DNA from: Acanthosepion esculentum
Taxonomy: Eukaryota > Mollusca > Cephalopoda > Sepiida > Sepiidae
Assembly (NCBI GenBank): GCA_964036315.1
Contig: OZ038479.1
Coordinates: forward strand, 57,079,746 to 57,143,745
Direction: 5' to 3'
Length of the DNA: 64,000 nucleotides
This document shows positions 23,646 through 34,549 of the stretch, piece by piece (the first letter of the stretch is position 1; every line of letters starts with the position of its first letter). A program made the position numbers and the translations under genes. Below the pieces are notes generated by a model. The model had not been told where the DNA came from and ran no database searches. It saw nothing but the letters and a program-made list of their open reading frames with translations.

Positions 23646-24111
23646 GAAAAGATGTATGTCTTTTAAAAAGTAGACATTAATTTTTTAATGTAATTTTTTC
23701 TTTAATTTTAATAAGTAAATCATTACAATTCATTCAATAATACAAACAAATGTGGTAAAAAAGAATAATACTTTTAGAAACAAATACATAAGAAAAGAGA
23801 ATTCGTATTTGAAGTGTAACTACTTTTTTTATTGAATAAAGTTTTAACAGAAAAATATTGAATAATAAACAAAATAATTTTGGAGTTTTTTACCATAGTT
23901 CTTAAAAACTTTTGAAGATCCTGGAAAAATGAATAAGCAGCAGGATTAATTTTGTTCACACTCACACCATTTTTACAATATTAAAAATAAATACTGAATT
24001 AAATATTTCGAATTTAATTATTATATATCATTAAATTTATGTTTCTTAAATGTTTTTTCATTCATTCTTGTAATGCAAAAGTATTTGCTTCTATTTTATG
24101 GTAGATTTTTC
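23646..24111. other. AT-rich intron sequence, no gene
   Basis: I see no supported feature. The minus-strand reading frame at 23,774-23,965 has no family resemblance and poor composition. Confidence 0.5.
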
Positions 24112-24381
24112 AAAGTGGAAACTAAAATAGATTAATGTTTAAAAGTAAAAACAAATTACTCATGACAAATAATATAGCAACTCAAAATAAATACTTACTT
24201 AAAAGAAAGTAAATGATATTCCAAATGTAAGGAAAAATTTCTGAATTACTTAAGCCAACAACATTGGGTGAATAGCTAGTTTGAACTGAAACCGAAACTA
24301 AAATGCCCTGTTGCTGTCATTGGCTTCCAGTTCTGTCCCTTCACTACATTATGACTTGGCTATCTAATATAGAACACTATG
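24112..24381 (-). mobile_element. Right end of P-type element in unit 2
   Basis: Near-identical to 10,120-10,389, down to the terminal AGAACACTATG followed by ATTGATAT (24,382-24,389). The left terminus was not found in unit 2. Confidence 0.75.
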
Positions 24382-24656
24382 ATTGATATCCAAAGAAATA
24401 GGAAAAAACTTTTTAGAGACATGGAAATTATTGTATTGATTCTCATACATCTTTGTGCTGATAAAAGAATTTATATACTTGTTCCACACCCTGTCAGCTA
24501 CTGCAATGAGTTTAATCTGCAATGGCTGCTGTATAATTTTCTTGTTCCTGTGCTTCACTAAACTGGCATTAAAATATATCAACAAGCATCTGTTACAATA
24601 CAAACTGATTTCATCTATTATTCAATGTCTTATCTTTTGTTTCTTTTTGTTTTCAG

Positions 24657-24778
24657 ATGTTTTGGCATCACAGTGGATATCAACTGGCAAGAAATCATGG
24701 ACTTTGAAATCTATGGCTTTTTTATTCTACAAAAGCACAATGAAAATTCATGAAGCATATTGAGATTTACAGTACCAT
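24657..24778 (+). other. 5' untranslated part of ZNF-2 last exon
   Basis: Follows TTTTGTTTTCAG. Reads DVLASQWISTGKKSW in the finger frame and then a TGA at 24,761-24,763, as in ZNF-1. Confidence 0.6.
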
Positions 24779-25888
24779 ATGGAGACACAGAGAGAAGATG
24801 AAACACATTCTTGTGGAATATGTGGGTCTTATTTTGTGCGAACATCACTTTTGAGGAAACACATGCATACACACAGAGGAGAAAAACCATATTCTTGTGA
24901 AGTTTGTGGATCTGCATTTTCACAGAAGTCAGGTTTGGTGAGGCATATGCGAACACACACAGGAGAGAAACCATATTCTTGTGAAGTTTGTGCTTTTACA
25001 TTTTCACGGAAGTCAACTTTGGTTGTACATATGCGGAAACACACAGGAGAGAAACCATATTCTTGTGAAATTTGTGAATCTACATTTTCCCAAAAATCAT
25101 CTTTGGACTGCCACATGAAAACACACACTGGAGAAAAACCATTTCATTGTAGCATTTGTGAATCTGCATTTTCACAGAAGTCATATATGGTGAACCATAT
25201 GCAAACACACACACAAGAGAAACCATATTCTTGTGAAATTTGTGGATCTGTATTTTCACTGAAGTCATACTTGACAATGCATATGCGAACACACACAGGA
25301 GAGAAACCATATTCTTGTGAAGTTTGTGGATCTGCATTTTCTCACAAGTCATATTTGATAATACATATGCGAACACATACAGGAGAGAAACCATATTCTT
25401 GTAAATCCTGTGAATCTGCATTTTCACAGATGTCACATATGGTAAGGCACATGCGGAAGCACACAGGAGAAAAACCATATTCTTGTGAAGTATGTGAATC
25501 AGCCTTTTCAGTTAAGTCACATTTGGTGAGACATATGCGAACACATACAGGAGAGAAACCATATTCTTGTGAAGTATGTGAATCAGCCTTTTCAGTTAAG
25601 TCACATTTGGTGAGACATATGCGAACACATACAGGAGAGAAACCATATTCTTGTGAAGTTTGTGGATCTGCATTTATACAGAAGTCAGATTTGGTATACC
25701 ATATGCGAACACACACTGGAGAGAAACCATATTCATGCAACATTTGTGGGTCAGCCTTTTCAGTTAAGTCATCTTTGGCATGCCATATGAAAACACACAC
25801 TGGTGAGAAACCATATTCTTGTAAAGTTTGTGGATATACATTTTCACAAAAGTCAAATTTGTTGAGACATATGCAAACACACAAATGA
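24779..25888 (+). CDS. ZNF-2: 13-finger C2H2 zinc-finger protein
   Basis: A 369-residue paralog of ZNF-1 with 13 intact C2H2 fingers and TGEKP linkers, expected to be a nuclear DNA-binding protein. The start is the ATG at 24,779, after an in-frame TGA at 24,761. Fingers 9 and 10 are an exact 84-bp tandem duplication (25,478-25,561 and 25,562-25,645), which accounts for the extra finger relative to ZNF-1. Contact residues (-1,2,3,6) differ from ZNF-1 at finger 7 (HSYI versus QSYI), finger 8 (QSHR versus RSHR) and finger 11 (QSDY versus ZNF-1 finger 10 QLYY). Only three of nine amino-acid changes lie outside the -1 to 6 helix window. It ends at a TGA after MQTHK, four codons earlier than ZNF-1. 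No effector domain is visible. Target unknown. Confidence 0.93.
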   Translation: METQREDETHSCGICGSYFVRTSLLRKHMHTHRGEKPYSCEVCGSAFSQKSGLVRHMRTHTGEKPYSCEVCAFTFSRKSTLVVHMRKHTGEKPYSCEICESTFSQKSSLDCHMKTHTGEKPFHCSICESAFSQKSYMVNHMQTHTQEKPYSCEICGSVFSLKSYLTMHMRTHTGEKPYSCEVCGSAFSHKSYLIIHMRTHTGEKPYSCKSCESAFSQMSHMVRHMRKHTGEKPYSCEVCESAFSVKSHLVRHMRTHTGEKPYSCEVCESAFSVKSHLVRHMRTHTGEKPYSCEVCGSAFIQKSDLVYHMRTHTGEKPYSCNICGSAFSVKSSLACHMKTHTGEKPYSCKVCGYTFSQKSNLLRHMQTHK

Positions 25889-26320
25889 TAGAAAAGATAT
25901 TCTTGTGAAGGTTGTTGATCTGCATTTTCAGATAAATCATCTTTGGTGAAACATCTATGAACACATGCAGGAGAGAAACATTCTTTGTTAAGTTTGTGGA
26001 TTTACATCTTCCTAGAAGTCATATTCAGAGCACATATGCAAATGTACACTGGAGAGAAATGATATCCTTGTGTGGTTTGTGTATGTTCATTTTTACACAA
26101 GTCAAATTTAGAGTGTCATCTTTACACAAACAATAAAGAGAAACCATAATTTTGTGAAGTTTGTAAATCTGCATTTTCAGAAACGTCAAGTTTGGTTTGC
26201 CACTTGCAAATATATACGGAACATAAACAATGATCCTGTGAAATATGTAGGTTTGAATTTCCAAGGGATTTCTAGTTTGAAAAGCACATGTGAACACCCT
26301 CAAGTGATAAATCGTAATCA
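25889..26320 (+). pseudogene. Decayed zinc fingers 3' of ZNF-2 stop
   Basis: Five finger relics with stops: two (about 25,889-26,056) that ZNF-1 has lost, recognisable by CAGGAGAGAAACA and CACTGGAGAGAAATG linkers, and then the same three as after ZNF-1 (CVVCVCSFLHKSNLECH and following). The array once coded for about 18 fingers. Confidence 0.83.
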
Positions 26321-27962
26321 TGGGAATCACTATCTTTTATCAGTATAATCATGGTGATTTACAAATTATATAATTTTCATATTTCTGGATTTGCATTGTT
26401 ATGTTATCTAAGTAGAAAAAAATGTGAAATGTAAAACTTAATTTCTATTGAAATTTGTATTGAAAACACAAAGCAAATACTAAAGAGAAAATATAATGTA
26501 TATTAATTTGATGCAGGCCAGTCCAAAATTTATGCAAACAAGAGAAGTCAATGTATGAAAATTTTGCTGTGTATCTTTTTTGTATATGAATTAAATAAAA
26601 AATGTTTTCAAGAATCTTGGTAAACATGATTTTTAAAAAAATTTTTCATATTGTCATGTCCATAAAAGGATAAGTAAATAAAAATTAATTATAGTATTAA
26701 AAATAATTATAATGATTATAGTTATCATTAATTCACTAATTCTAAACCAATGAGAACTGATCCACCTTTCTCTCCTATACACACAAACACATGCCATTCT
26801 CACTATTGAACAAGCAATTCACATGAAGAGGTTGTCAATAAAAATTTTATCTCCTTTTCCTTTTACATGCCATAATAGTAAAATTTATCTTTTAACACTC
26901 ATACAAAATTTTTGGCACGAAAACCCCCAGACACTTCTTGTATTTTATAACTAAATTATCTGGACACTCATTACACACATCTATTAAAAAAACATACAAG
27001 AAAGACCATATGCATTTTACTTATTCTTTATCTTATCCTTCGGTTGGAGTCTGATATATTTCAAAAACGGATATTTATTGGCATGTTATCCCCTTCAAAA
27101 AGTGTCTCTTCTCTGTCTTTGAATTCAGATTTTCCTTCTATGTCATTGGCTATATTATGCCAGAAATACATATTTATATATATTTTATATATTTATAAAT
27201 ACATATAGTAAAATTACCAACAATACATTTTTTAAAGCAAAATGACTAGCAATACATTTTACCGTAGAATTAACAATACATTTTTATTGCATTCAAAATA
27301 TATTTAGCTGAAGCCTTAAAATTCTGGTAAGAATATTTAGATTTTGGCATTAAATAACCTATAGACCATATGACACAAAACTCATATGACACAAAATGAA
27401 ATCAGCCAATCCTTGTTTTAGAAACTTCTGATGGTAAATCTTCAGTTCCAACCTGTGACCGTTCCGCGTGCTTTACTGTAATTAAAATGCCAGGCACCAG
27501 TCAAAGAACCATATGTCAGAAGGATGTTTTTCTCTTCACACCGATATTAACATATATTCCTTCAGTAATTTGTATTATTTTAAAGACTATTTTATAAATA
27601 CAATTACAGGTATTAATTGATTTATTATAATTAGAGTTAATTTCTCGAGTAACCCACAAGAAAAACTAAATGATAGTGTAATTCTGGTATGCTAACCAGT
27701 GTAGCTTGGCTCACTAGGTTTTGTACATCAATTTCTAAAGTTAATTCCCATTTCAATCAGCACGAGGTTCAGATGCACTCACTTGCAAAATCCACAAAAG
27801 TAACTTTTAATACAGAAAGCATACATTAAAAATCCACAATTTGTCCTGAAAATATCCAAATAGTTTGTAAGTAAATACAGAATGAGTTGAATAAATCGAA
27901 GGAGCTGGATGAGGGTGAGTTTTCTCACCAGATTAATTTGAATTGTACAGCAAAATCATTTT
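26321..27962. other. Downstream non-coding sequence of unit 2
   Basis: Near-copy of 12,100-13,708. No gene. Candidate AATAAA at 26,594-26,599. Confidence 0.6.
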
Positions 27963-29503
27963 AAGAGAATTAGACAACCCACAAGGATTTGTTATCAGCA
28001 GACATTACATTAACAACAAACATGACGCAGGTGACACTGTCTTGGTGGCAGATTCAGATGAAAAACTGAAAAGTAATTGTAGAGAGGATAGTTGATGCCA
28101 GCAAGAGAAAAGGACTAAGAGAATTAGAGGACCTGCCAGGATTTGTTATCAGCAGACATTACATTAACAACAAACATGATGCAGATGACACTGTCTTGGT
28201 GGCAGATTCAGATGAAAAACTGAAAAGTAATTGTAGAGAGGATAGTTGATGTCAGCAAGAGAAAAGGACTAAGAGAATTAGAGGACCTGCCAGGATTTGT
28301 TACCAGCAGACATTACATTAACAACTAACATGATGCAGATGACACTGTCTTGGTGGCAGATTCAGATGAAAAACTGAAAAGTAATTGTAGAGAGGATAGT
28401 TGATGTCAGCAAGAGAAAAGGACTAAGAGAATTAGAGGACCTGCCAGGATTTGTTATCAGCAGACATTACATTAACAACAAACATGACGCAGGTGACACT
28501 GTCTTGGTGGCAGATTCAGATGAAAAACTGAAAAGTAATTGTAGAGAGGATAGTTGATGTCAGCAAGAGAAAAGGACTAAGAGAATTAGAGGACCTGCCA
28601 GGATTTGTTATCAGCAGACATTACATTAACAACAAACATGACGCAGATGACACTGTCTTGGTGGCAGATTCAGATGAAAAACTGAAAAGTAATTGTAGAG
28701 AGGATAGTTGATGTCAGCAAGAGAAAAGGACTCAGAGAATTAGAGGACCTGCCAGGATTTGTTATCAGCAGACATTACATTAACAACAAACATGATGCAG
28801 ATGACACTGTCTTGGTGGCAGATTCAGATGAAAAACTGAAAAGTAATTGTAGAGAGGATAGTTGATGTCAGCAAGAGAAAAGGACTAAGAGAATTAGAGG
28901 ACCTGCCAGGATTTGTTATCAGCAGACATTACATTAACAACAAACATGACGCAGATGACACTGTCTTGGTGGCAGATTCAGATGAAAAACTGAAAAGTAA
29001 TTGTAGAGAGGATAGTTGATGTCAGCAAGAGAAAAGGACTAAGAGAATTAGAGGACCTGCCAGGATTTGTTATCAGCAGACATTACATTAACAACAAACA
29101 TGATGCAGGTGACACTGTCTTGGTGGCAGATTCAGATGAAAAACTGAAAAGTAATTGTAGAGAGGATAAGTGATGTCAGCAAGAGAAAAGGACTAAGAGA
29201 ATTAGAGGACCTGCCAGGATTTGTTACCAGCAGACATTACATTAACAACTAACATGATGCAGATGACACTGTCTTGGTGGCAGATTCAGATGAAAAACTG
29301 AAAAGTAATTGTAGAGAGGATAGTTGATGTCAGCAAGAGAAAAGGACTAAGAGAATTAGAGGACCTGCCAGGATTTGTTATCAGCAGACATTACATTAAC
29401 AACAAACATGATGCAGATGACACTGTCTTGGTGGCAGATTCAGATGAAAAACTGAAAAGTAATTGTAGAGAGGATAGTTGATGTCAACAAGTGAAAAGGA
29501 TTA
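27963..29503 (+). repeat. 154-bp satellite array C
   Basis: About 10 monomers; TTGGTGG recurs every 154 bases from 28,042 to 29,428. Two monomers share the linked variants TACCAGCAG and CAACTAACATG (28,301 and 29,225), exactly 924 bases (six monomers) apart. A third variant, GGACTCAGAG, is shared with array A. The left boundary equals that of array B; the right boundary differs from A and B and runs into LINE sequence. Confidence 0.97.
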
Positions 29504-29615
29504 AACATCAACTATAAGAAAAGAGATTGCTGGATTTTGAGCCAAAAAGCACAGCCCAGTATGTGGAATCAAGGATGTCAAGTGAACAGGTGCATAAATT
29601 TAAATTCGTGTATCA
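29504..29615 (+). pseudogene. LINE reverse-transcriptase remnant after array C
   Basis: Frames after the last monomer read GLNIN and then KKRDCW, and further on EQVHKFKF. This is the order expected in non-LTR reverse transcriptases just after the ADD motif and its following helix. It is about 110 bases long and broken by frameshifts. It supports a LINE origin of the satellite. Confidence 0.6.
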
Positions 29616-29683
29616 TTTAATTAAGAAATGTGTGAAAACAAATACAAAAGGCATAAGAATACTTAAATAGGTCAGTCACTAAG

Positions 29684-30407
29684 TACCGTATTTGACGGCA
29701 TATAAGACGCAATTTTTTTTTTTTACTAAAAATATCTTTTAAAATTCCCCTATGTTTTATGCCATCTGTAGGTTTAAAATTCGCGATAGTCGGCTGAAAT
29801 AAGCTACCTGGCAACTGCTATTAGCTTAGACTTTTTAGAGTAATTTGTATACCTATTGTCATTATTTTAAAAGGTTATTATGCAGATTAAAAGAAAAGTG
29901 TTATTAATTTCATCACGCTTAATATTAAGTACTTCGTTTCACTAAAAAAATTATATGCAATAAATTCAAATTATAATATATTTGTAAAATATGTTTCATT
30001 AATAATTTTCTTGTGATAACTTCCGGTTGCATTGCAGAATTTTTATATCCTAATTATTCCACTTTTACAAGACGCAGGTTGTACAGATCATATAATGGAA
30101 AAAAATTTGTCTGAATTTTAATGGTAAACTACTGTTTTTTTTGCTCAATTGTAATAATTGCTTGCTTTTTATTTTGTTTTATTACCTTTGGATATAATAA
30201 ACTTTCTTAAAGTAAAGTTTTTATAGGCTCGTGTTCTTTTCTTCTTCTTATTTGTCGTTTAATTCAATTGTAATCATGGTTAGTTTAACCAAAAATACCT
30301 CATAAATAAAGCCTAGGTTGTACCATTTACTAATTATCTTAATTATTATTTCTTGATTTACCCTGCTGAAATTGGGGTGCGTCTTATACACCGTCAAATA
30401 CGATGGT
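29684..30407. mobile_element. MITE with ATAAGACGC-type inverted ends
   Basis: The left end reads CGTATTTGACGG then CATATAAGACGC. The right end, reverse complemented, reads CGTATTTGACGG then TGTATAAGACGC. The terminal inverted repeats are about 24 bases and near-perfect; the inside is AT-rich and non-coding. The end style is that of non-autonomous hAT-like elements. A clean 8-bp target duplication was not seen. Confidence 0.7.
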
Positions 30408-30934
30408 TACCTGCATATTTACTCACAACATTCTATAAGGGTTGTTTGAACTTCAGCACATACTGACCCACACCAAACTGGATTTACGTGAGATTTTAAA
30501 GAGATACTTCTGTTGTTTATATTTTTCGTATACATACAATGACAATTCGATTCAATGAGCCCCGAGGAAACGTGACAGTTTTAAAAATGTTTAAAGTTTC
30601 TGTTTATATATGAAAATTAATTTTTCTTTTAGTAGGCTATTATCTTTCAAATTGAACCGAAATGTATGTCCAAAGAAGGCCTAAGGCATTTAATTAATTT
30701 TTAAAAAAATGCGTTTTTCGGGGTTTTAAAACACTGCAACAAAAACAAAATCAAACTACGTTGTCGTTGCCTTACATCATGAATTGATATGGCAAATACC
30801 GCGAGATTGACAAGGTAACTACTGTATTTATGTCGAGACAACAAAATTATGGAAGAGGAAAATCTCTATGGTCGTGAAGAAACGTAATGAATCTGCTTTT
30901 GAAGAACTTTTCTCCGTAAATGCCAAGAAATCTA
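30408..30934. other. Non-coding flank before ZNF-3 leader
   Basis: No gene. The block around 30,610-30,730 (ATTTTTCTTTTAG, TTATCTTTCAAA and a CCAAAGAAGGCC stretch) resembles the unit 1 intron at 5,880-5,990, so it is a further copy of a local intron repeat. Confidence 0.5.
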
Positions 30935-31206
30935 AGGATTTTAAATACAAGGAACCAAATCTTGTCTAACACCGCTTAATCTCCTTCGTCTTCAGTCGAA
31001 ATATTTTTCTCAAGAGTAATTTTACATTTCTATCCTGTTTTTCCTATTATTAATTTTCCTTTGTTTCATTCGTTTCAACCCCAACATAATTCTGTGAACT
31101 GGGTGAATAATACAAAAATTGTGTAGGTTGATTGACAGTGAAAAATCTCAACTAAAAATTCATTTGAACAGTAAGAAATCATCCTGTTTGTTTCCTTGTC
31201 TGTAAG
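30935..31206 (+). other. Candidate 5' non-coding exon of ZNF-3
   Basis: Carries AAGGAAC (30,949), TCTAACACCGCTTAAT and GAATAATAC, and ends with CTGTAAG before the donor GTAAGT at 31,207. Diverged from units 1 and 2 but the landmarks are in the same order. Confidence 0.5.
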
Positions 31207-32638
31207 GTAAGTGGAAAAGAAAAATTTGGATAAAAAAGAAATCGTTATTTATCGATTTATCTCTCCATTATTTTTCATTTTATGTTGTTTTGTTAGTGCA
31301 GATTTTATCAAATTTATCAAGCCAGATTTGAATGTACAATTACACATAACTTTTGGAATTTTTTCAATACGAACTGAGCGCGGGTGCTAAACTGTAGTGT
31401 AAATTAACCGTTTTTTTTGTTGTTGTTAGCATCATAAAAAAAGAAAATAAATTTCATCATGTCAAATATTTTACTTAGAAAGAAATAATGTTTTTAAAAA
31501 TAAAGGAAATTAAAATACATAAGTTCACTTTCAATGTGACCGGTAACCAACAATTCTTTTATGTCTTGTCGAAAAATAAAATTTTTTCAGTTTCCCTCTT
31601 CTCAAAGAAAAAATACACATGTCAAAACTAGATAAACTACCCGCCGGATTTCAATCATTTACTTTGCAAAGTAATATTAAATTACTGCTGTCGATTGAAA
31701 AACTAATATTTCTTGATATAACGAAAAAAAAAAAAAATCTTTGTTCATGTGGATGGCTATCGTTTCGAATTGATTCGTTTCGGTTTCTTCAATGATATTT
31801 TAAAAAAATTGTTTTGAAAGTCTGTCATGCAGAACTAATTTGTTATTTAGCAAAGAAAAATAGGACATCGAATGAAAAAGAGAAAATAAAAATTGATGTG
31901 TTTTGTACAAAAATAATATATACTCTCTAACTTTGATGTTAAGATTACAATTTAATTTACTCCTCAACATTTGAGTTATATTTAATGTTTCATAAAAATA
32001 TGTGACAATTATTTGATTTTTGCAAGAATTTCCAAATCAATGTGTTTCTCACCAGGGGGTGTGTGTGGGGGGGGGGGTCACGCTAAAATTTTCTATACTA
32101 ATCTTTGGTCCCCGCACCTCGCTGAAAATTTTTTTAATAAAATATCGAACATTCTACAAAGGATCAATAAATATAGGTACCTTCATGAGATCGACAGAAA
32201 ATGAGCATAGCATGATAAAAATTGCCTTAAATAATAAAATCCTTTGGATTTTCTGAGTAACAAAAATTTAGATGATAAAACATTTTTAAGTTTGGGGAAT
32301 TTTTTCATCATGTATGCTCATTTTTTAACCAATCAGTGGCGGTATTTCTAAAATAGAAATTGAAGTTCAAAGAAAAAAAGCATTTGCGTTTTGTTTTCTT
32401 AGGTGGGGGTAGAAAAATCTAGGGCGGTACCTCAGGATATATTCATAAATGAATTGAATTATTTCAGAAAAATTTCTTTTTTAGAAAATCGTAGTAAAAA
32501 AATTTTTCTTAATCACTCTCACTTAATTAATTTTATGAAATTAATTTTTTTTTTCCTGCTTAATATTTTTGTCTTGTAATAGTTACATGCAGAACTCCAT
32601 GGAGAATTTTTTTTAAATCACCATTTTTTTTTTTTTAT

Positions 32639-32684
<46 letters not shown>
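32639..32684. repeat. (AT)n microsatellite
   Basis: Uninterrupted AT dinucleotides, about 22 units. Confidence 0.98.
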
Positions 32685-32688
<4 letters not shown>

Positions 32689-33384
32689 AGTATAGAAAAT
32701 CTGCTCTGAATCATAAAATAAAGCTAAGGCATTATAGAAAAGCTTTTAAATTGTTTATGAATAAGACATTAAGGACACTATTCTTTTATTAAAAAAAAAA
32801 ATAGTTTCATTGAATTTTTACAAGCATTGTTTTCCTCTTTTTTTAAAATTTTAATTAGAATAATTTATAAAGTTTTAAATTATTTAAATTTTTGTACTTT
32901 AAATACAGAAATTGTACCATTAGGTGATATTGTTATTAAGTAAAAACTATATTTACTAATTATAGTGGAATATTATTACAATTCATCAACCCTGCCCCAC
33001 AAAAAGATGTTTAAATTTCTAACGTGTATAAACGTATTGACTTTTGTAAATACAGATGTCCATACACAACATTATCAAAAAAATAAGAGTGATAATTATA
33101 GTAAATTTAAAGCCAAAGTACCTAAATTTCAATAAAACATTGGATTACAGAAAATATTTTTCATAAATTTTTAAGATAGCTGGGTAGTAAAAAAATTACA
33201 TGAAAAAGGTGCTCACATTATATTCAAGTAATTTTTACAGATATGTTCACTGTAGAAAAAAAAACTTATATAAACTTTGACCTGTCAATCATGCTGTCAA
33301 CCTGTCAACACCTTAAATAAACAACTACTTCCATGTTAAAAAATGCATTATTTTACTTTAAAATTTCTGCAAAATTTGAAACTT

Positions 33385-33715
33385 AAAGTAAATTTGTTTC
33401 AAATTAAACATTAAATTGGCTAATATTCCTCAAATAAAGTTTCGGAAAAGTATATATTTTTTTAAAGATTTTTTTTAATAAAGCGAATTACATTGTGATG
33501 ACAGATTTAAAATGGTGCTAAAATCAGTGATTTTTAGCACTTTCAAAACAAAAAGTATTTCCAGTCAATTTAGATTAGTTTTTAAATAGAACACTGTGTT
33601 TTGCTTATTGGAAATATTAAATTTAATCTGTTAGCTTGAAATTAAAACTAAAATGAAAGCCTCAAGAAAGATTTTTCGTTTCTAAAAATTAATTTTAAAC
33701 TTTATGTATCACTTT
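33385..33715 (-). repeat. About 320-bp module inverted relative to units 1 and 2
   Basis: The reverse complement of this block matches 3,286-3,610: GAAAAATCTTTCTTGA, TTTTAGTTTTAATTTCA, ATATTTCCAATA and TTATTTGAGGAATAT in the same order. Flanks on the left (TTTCAAATTAAACATTA) keep the orientation of unit 1. A third copy at 43,385-43,515 has the orientation seen here. Confidence 0.7.
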
Positions 33716-34425
33716 TCTTTTGAAGTACCACATCTAAAGCTAACGTTCTAGGAACATTCGATGTAAACATTTTCACTGTAGGAAAACTTGTCTCGGGAAT
33801 TTTCACCATAGAAAACTTTGCCGTATAGAATTTTTGCCATAAGACAATTTCACCACATTTTTTTAATAGGCAAAATGCCTTGTTATCAAGTATATCTGGC
33901 TCACACTTGTTACTTCAATTTAAACATTTTAATAAGCAAAATTATAGGATCAAAATCCTACATCATTCATCCTCGTCAGTGAGGAGCGCAAAAATTTCAA
34001 CTTGACACCAGAACCTACGTCACGCGATTTCATATTTCAGACTTAATGTTAAACTTTCTGTTAACATAATATCAGTCTGCTTGAGCAATATATATTATTT
34101 CAAACAAACTTACAACTTGAATACACAACCAACTTCAATATGAAGTATCTGATCAAGGAAAGATAACCCTTTCAAACTCTCAGTGTTTTGAAATTTACAC
34201 AAATTATTTGCAAGCATAAACTGTTTTAAATTCACTATAAATACCTAAATATTGAAATATATGAAAAAAATGTGGCGAAATTGTCTTGTAGCAAAAATCC
34301 TATAAGGCGAAGTTTCCTACGGCAAAAATTGCTGAGGCAAGGTTTTTTTACGGCAAAAATATTTACAATGAATGTTCTGGATATGTAAAGCTAATCCATA
34401 TCAAAAGAAAAATTAATTTCTGTGT
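33712..34425. mobile_element. Foldback element, about 170-bp inverted arms
   Basis: The right arm (34,255-34,425), reverse complemented, tracks the left arm (33,712-33,880): TTTTCTTTTGA, GAACATTC, AAGACAATTTC and CCACATTTTTTT occur in matching order. The middle (about 375 bases) is non-coding. No transposase. Target duplication not identified. Confidence 0.7.
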
Positions 34426-34500
34426 ATAAATAAACTTTTGAGGCATTTTTAAAGCATTAGTACTTTTATTCGTCCCTCTTCGACTCATTGCACTAGACAT

Positions 34501-34549
34501 TTGGACATTTGAAATCCTTCTCTGAAACAATAGGTAAGCATCATTTCAA
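34501..34549 (+). repeat. 49-bp perfect duplicate with splice-donor word, copy 1
   Basis: Identical over 49 bases to 36,933-36,981, in an otherwise diverged intron. Both contain AACAATAG followed by GTAAGC, a good donor. It could be an alternative leader exon end or a recent small duplication. Confidence 0.7.

Larger units (their letters stand above)
16094..24656 (+). other. Inferred intron 1 of ZNF-2
   Basis: About 8.6 kb between the donor at 16,094 and the acceptor TTTTGTTTTCAG ending at 24,656. To about 20,930 it follows unit 1 closely (Tc1 copy 2 and its inverted repeats). From about 20,930 to 24,111 it differs strongly. From 24,112 it matches unit 1 again. Confidence 0.5.

Noticed and set aside
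32013..32256. Overlapping plus-strand frames through a G-run
   Set aside because: Glycine-rich part is only the G-run; intron of ZNF-3; no homolog recognised.
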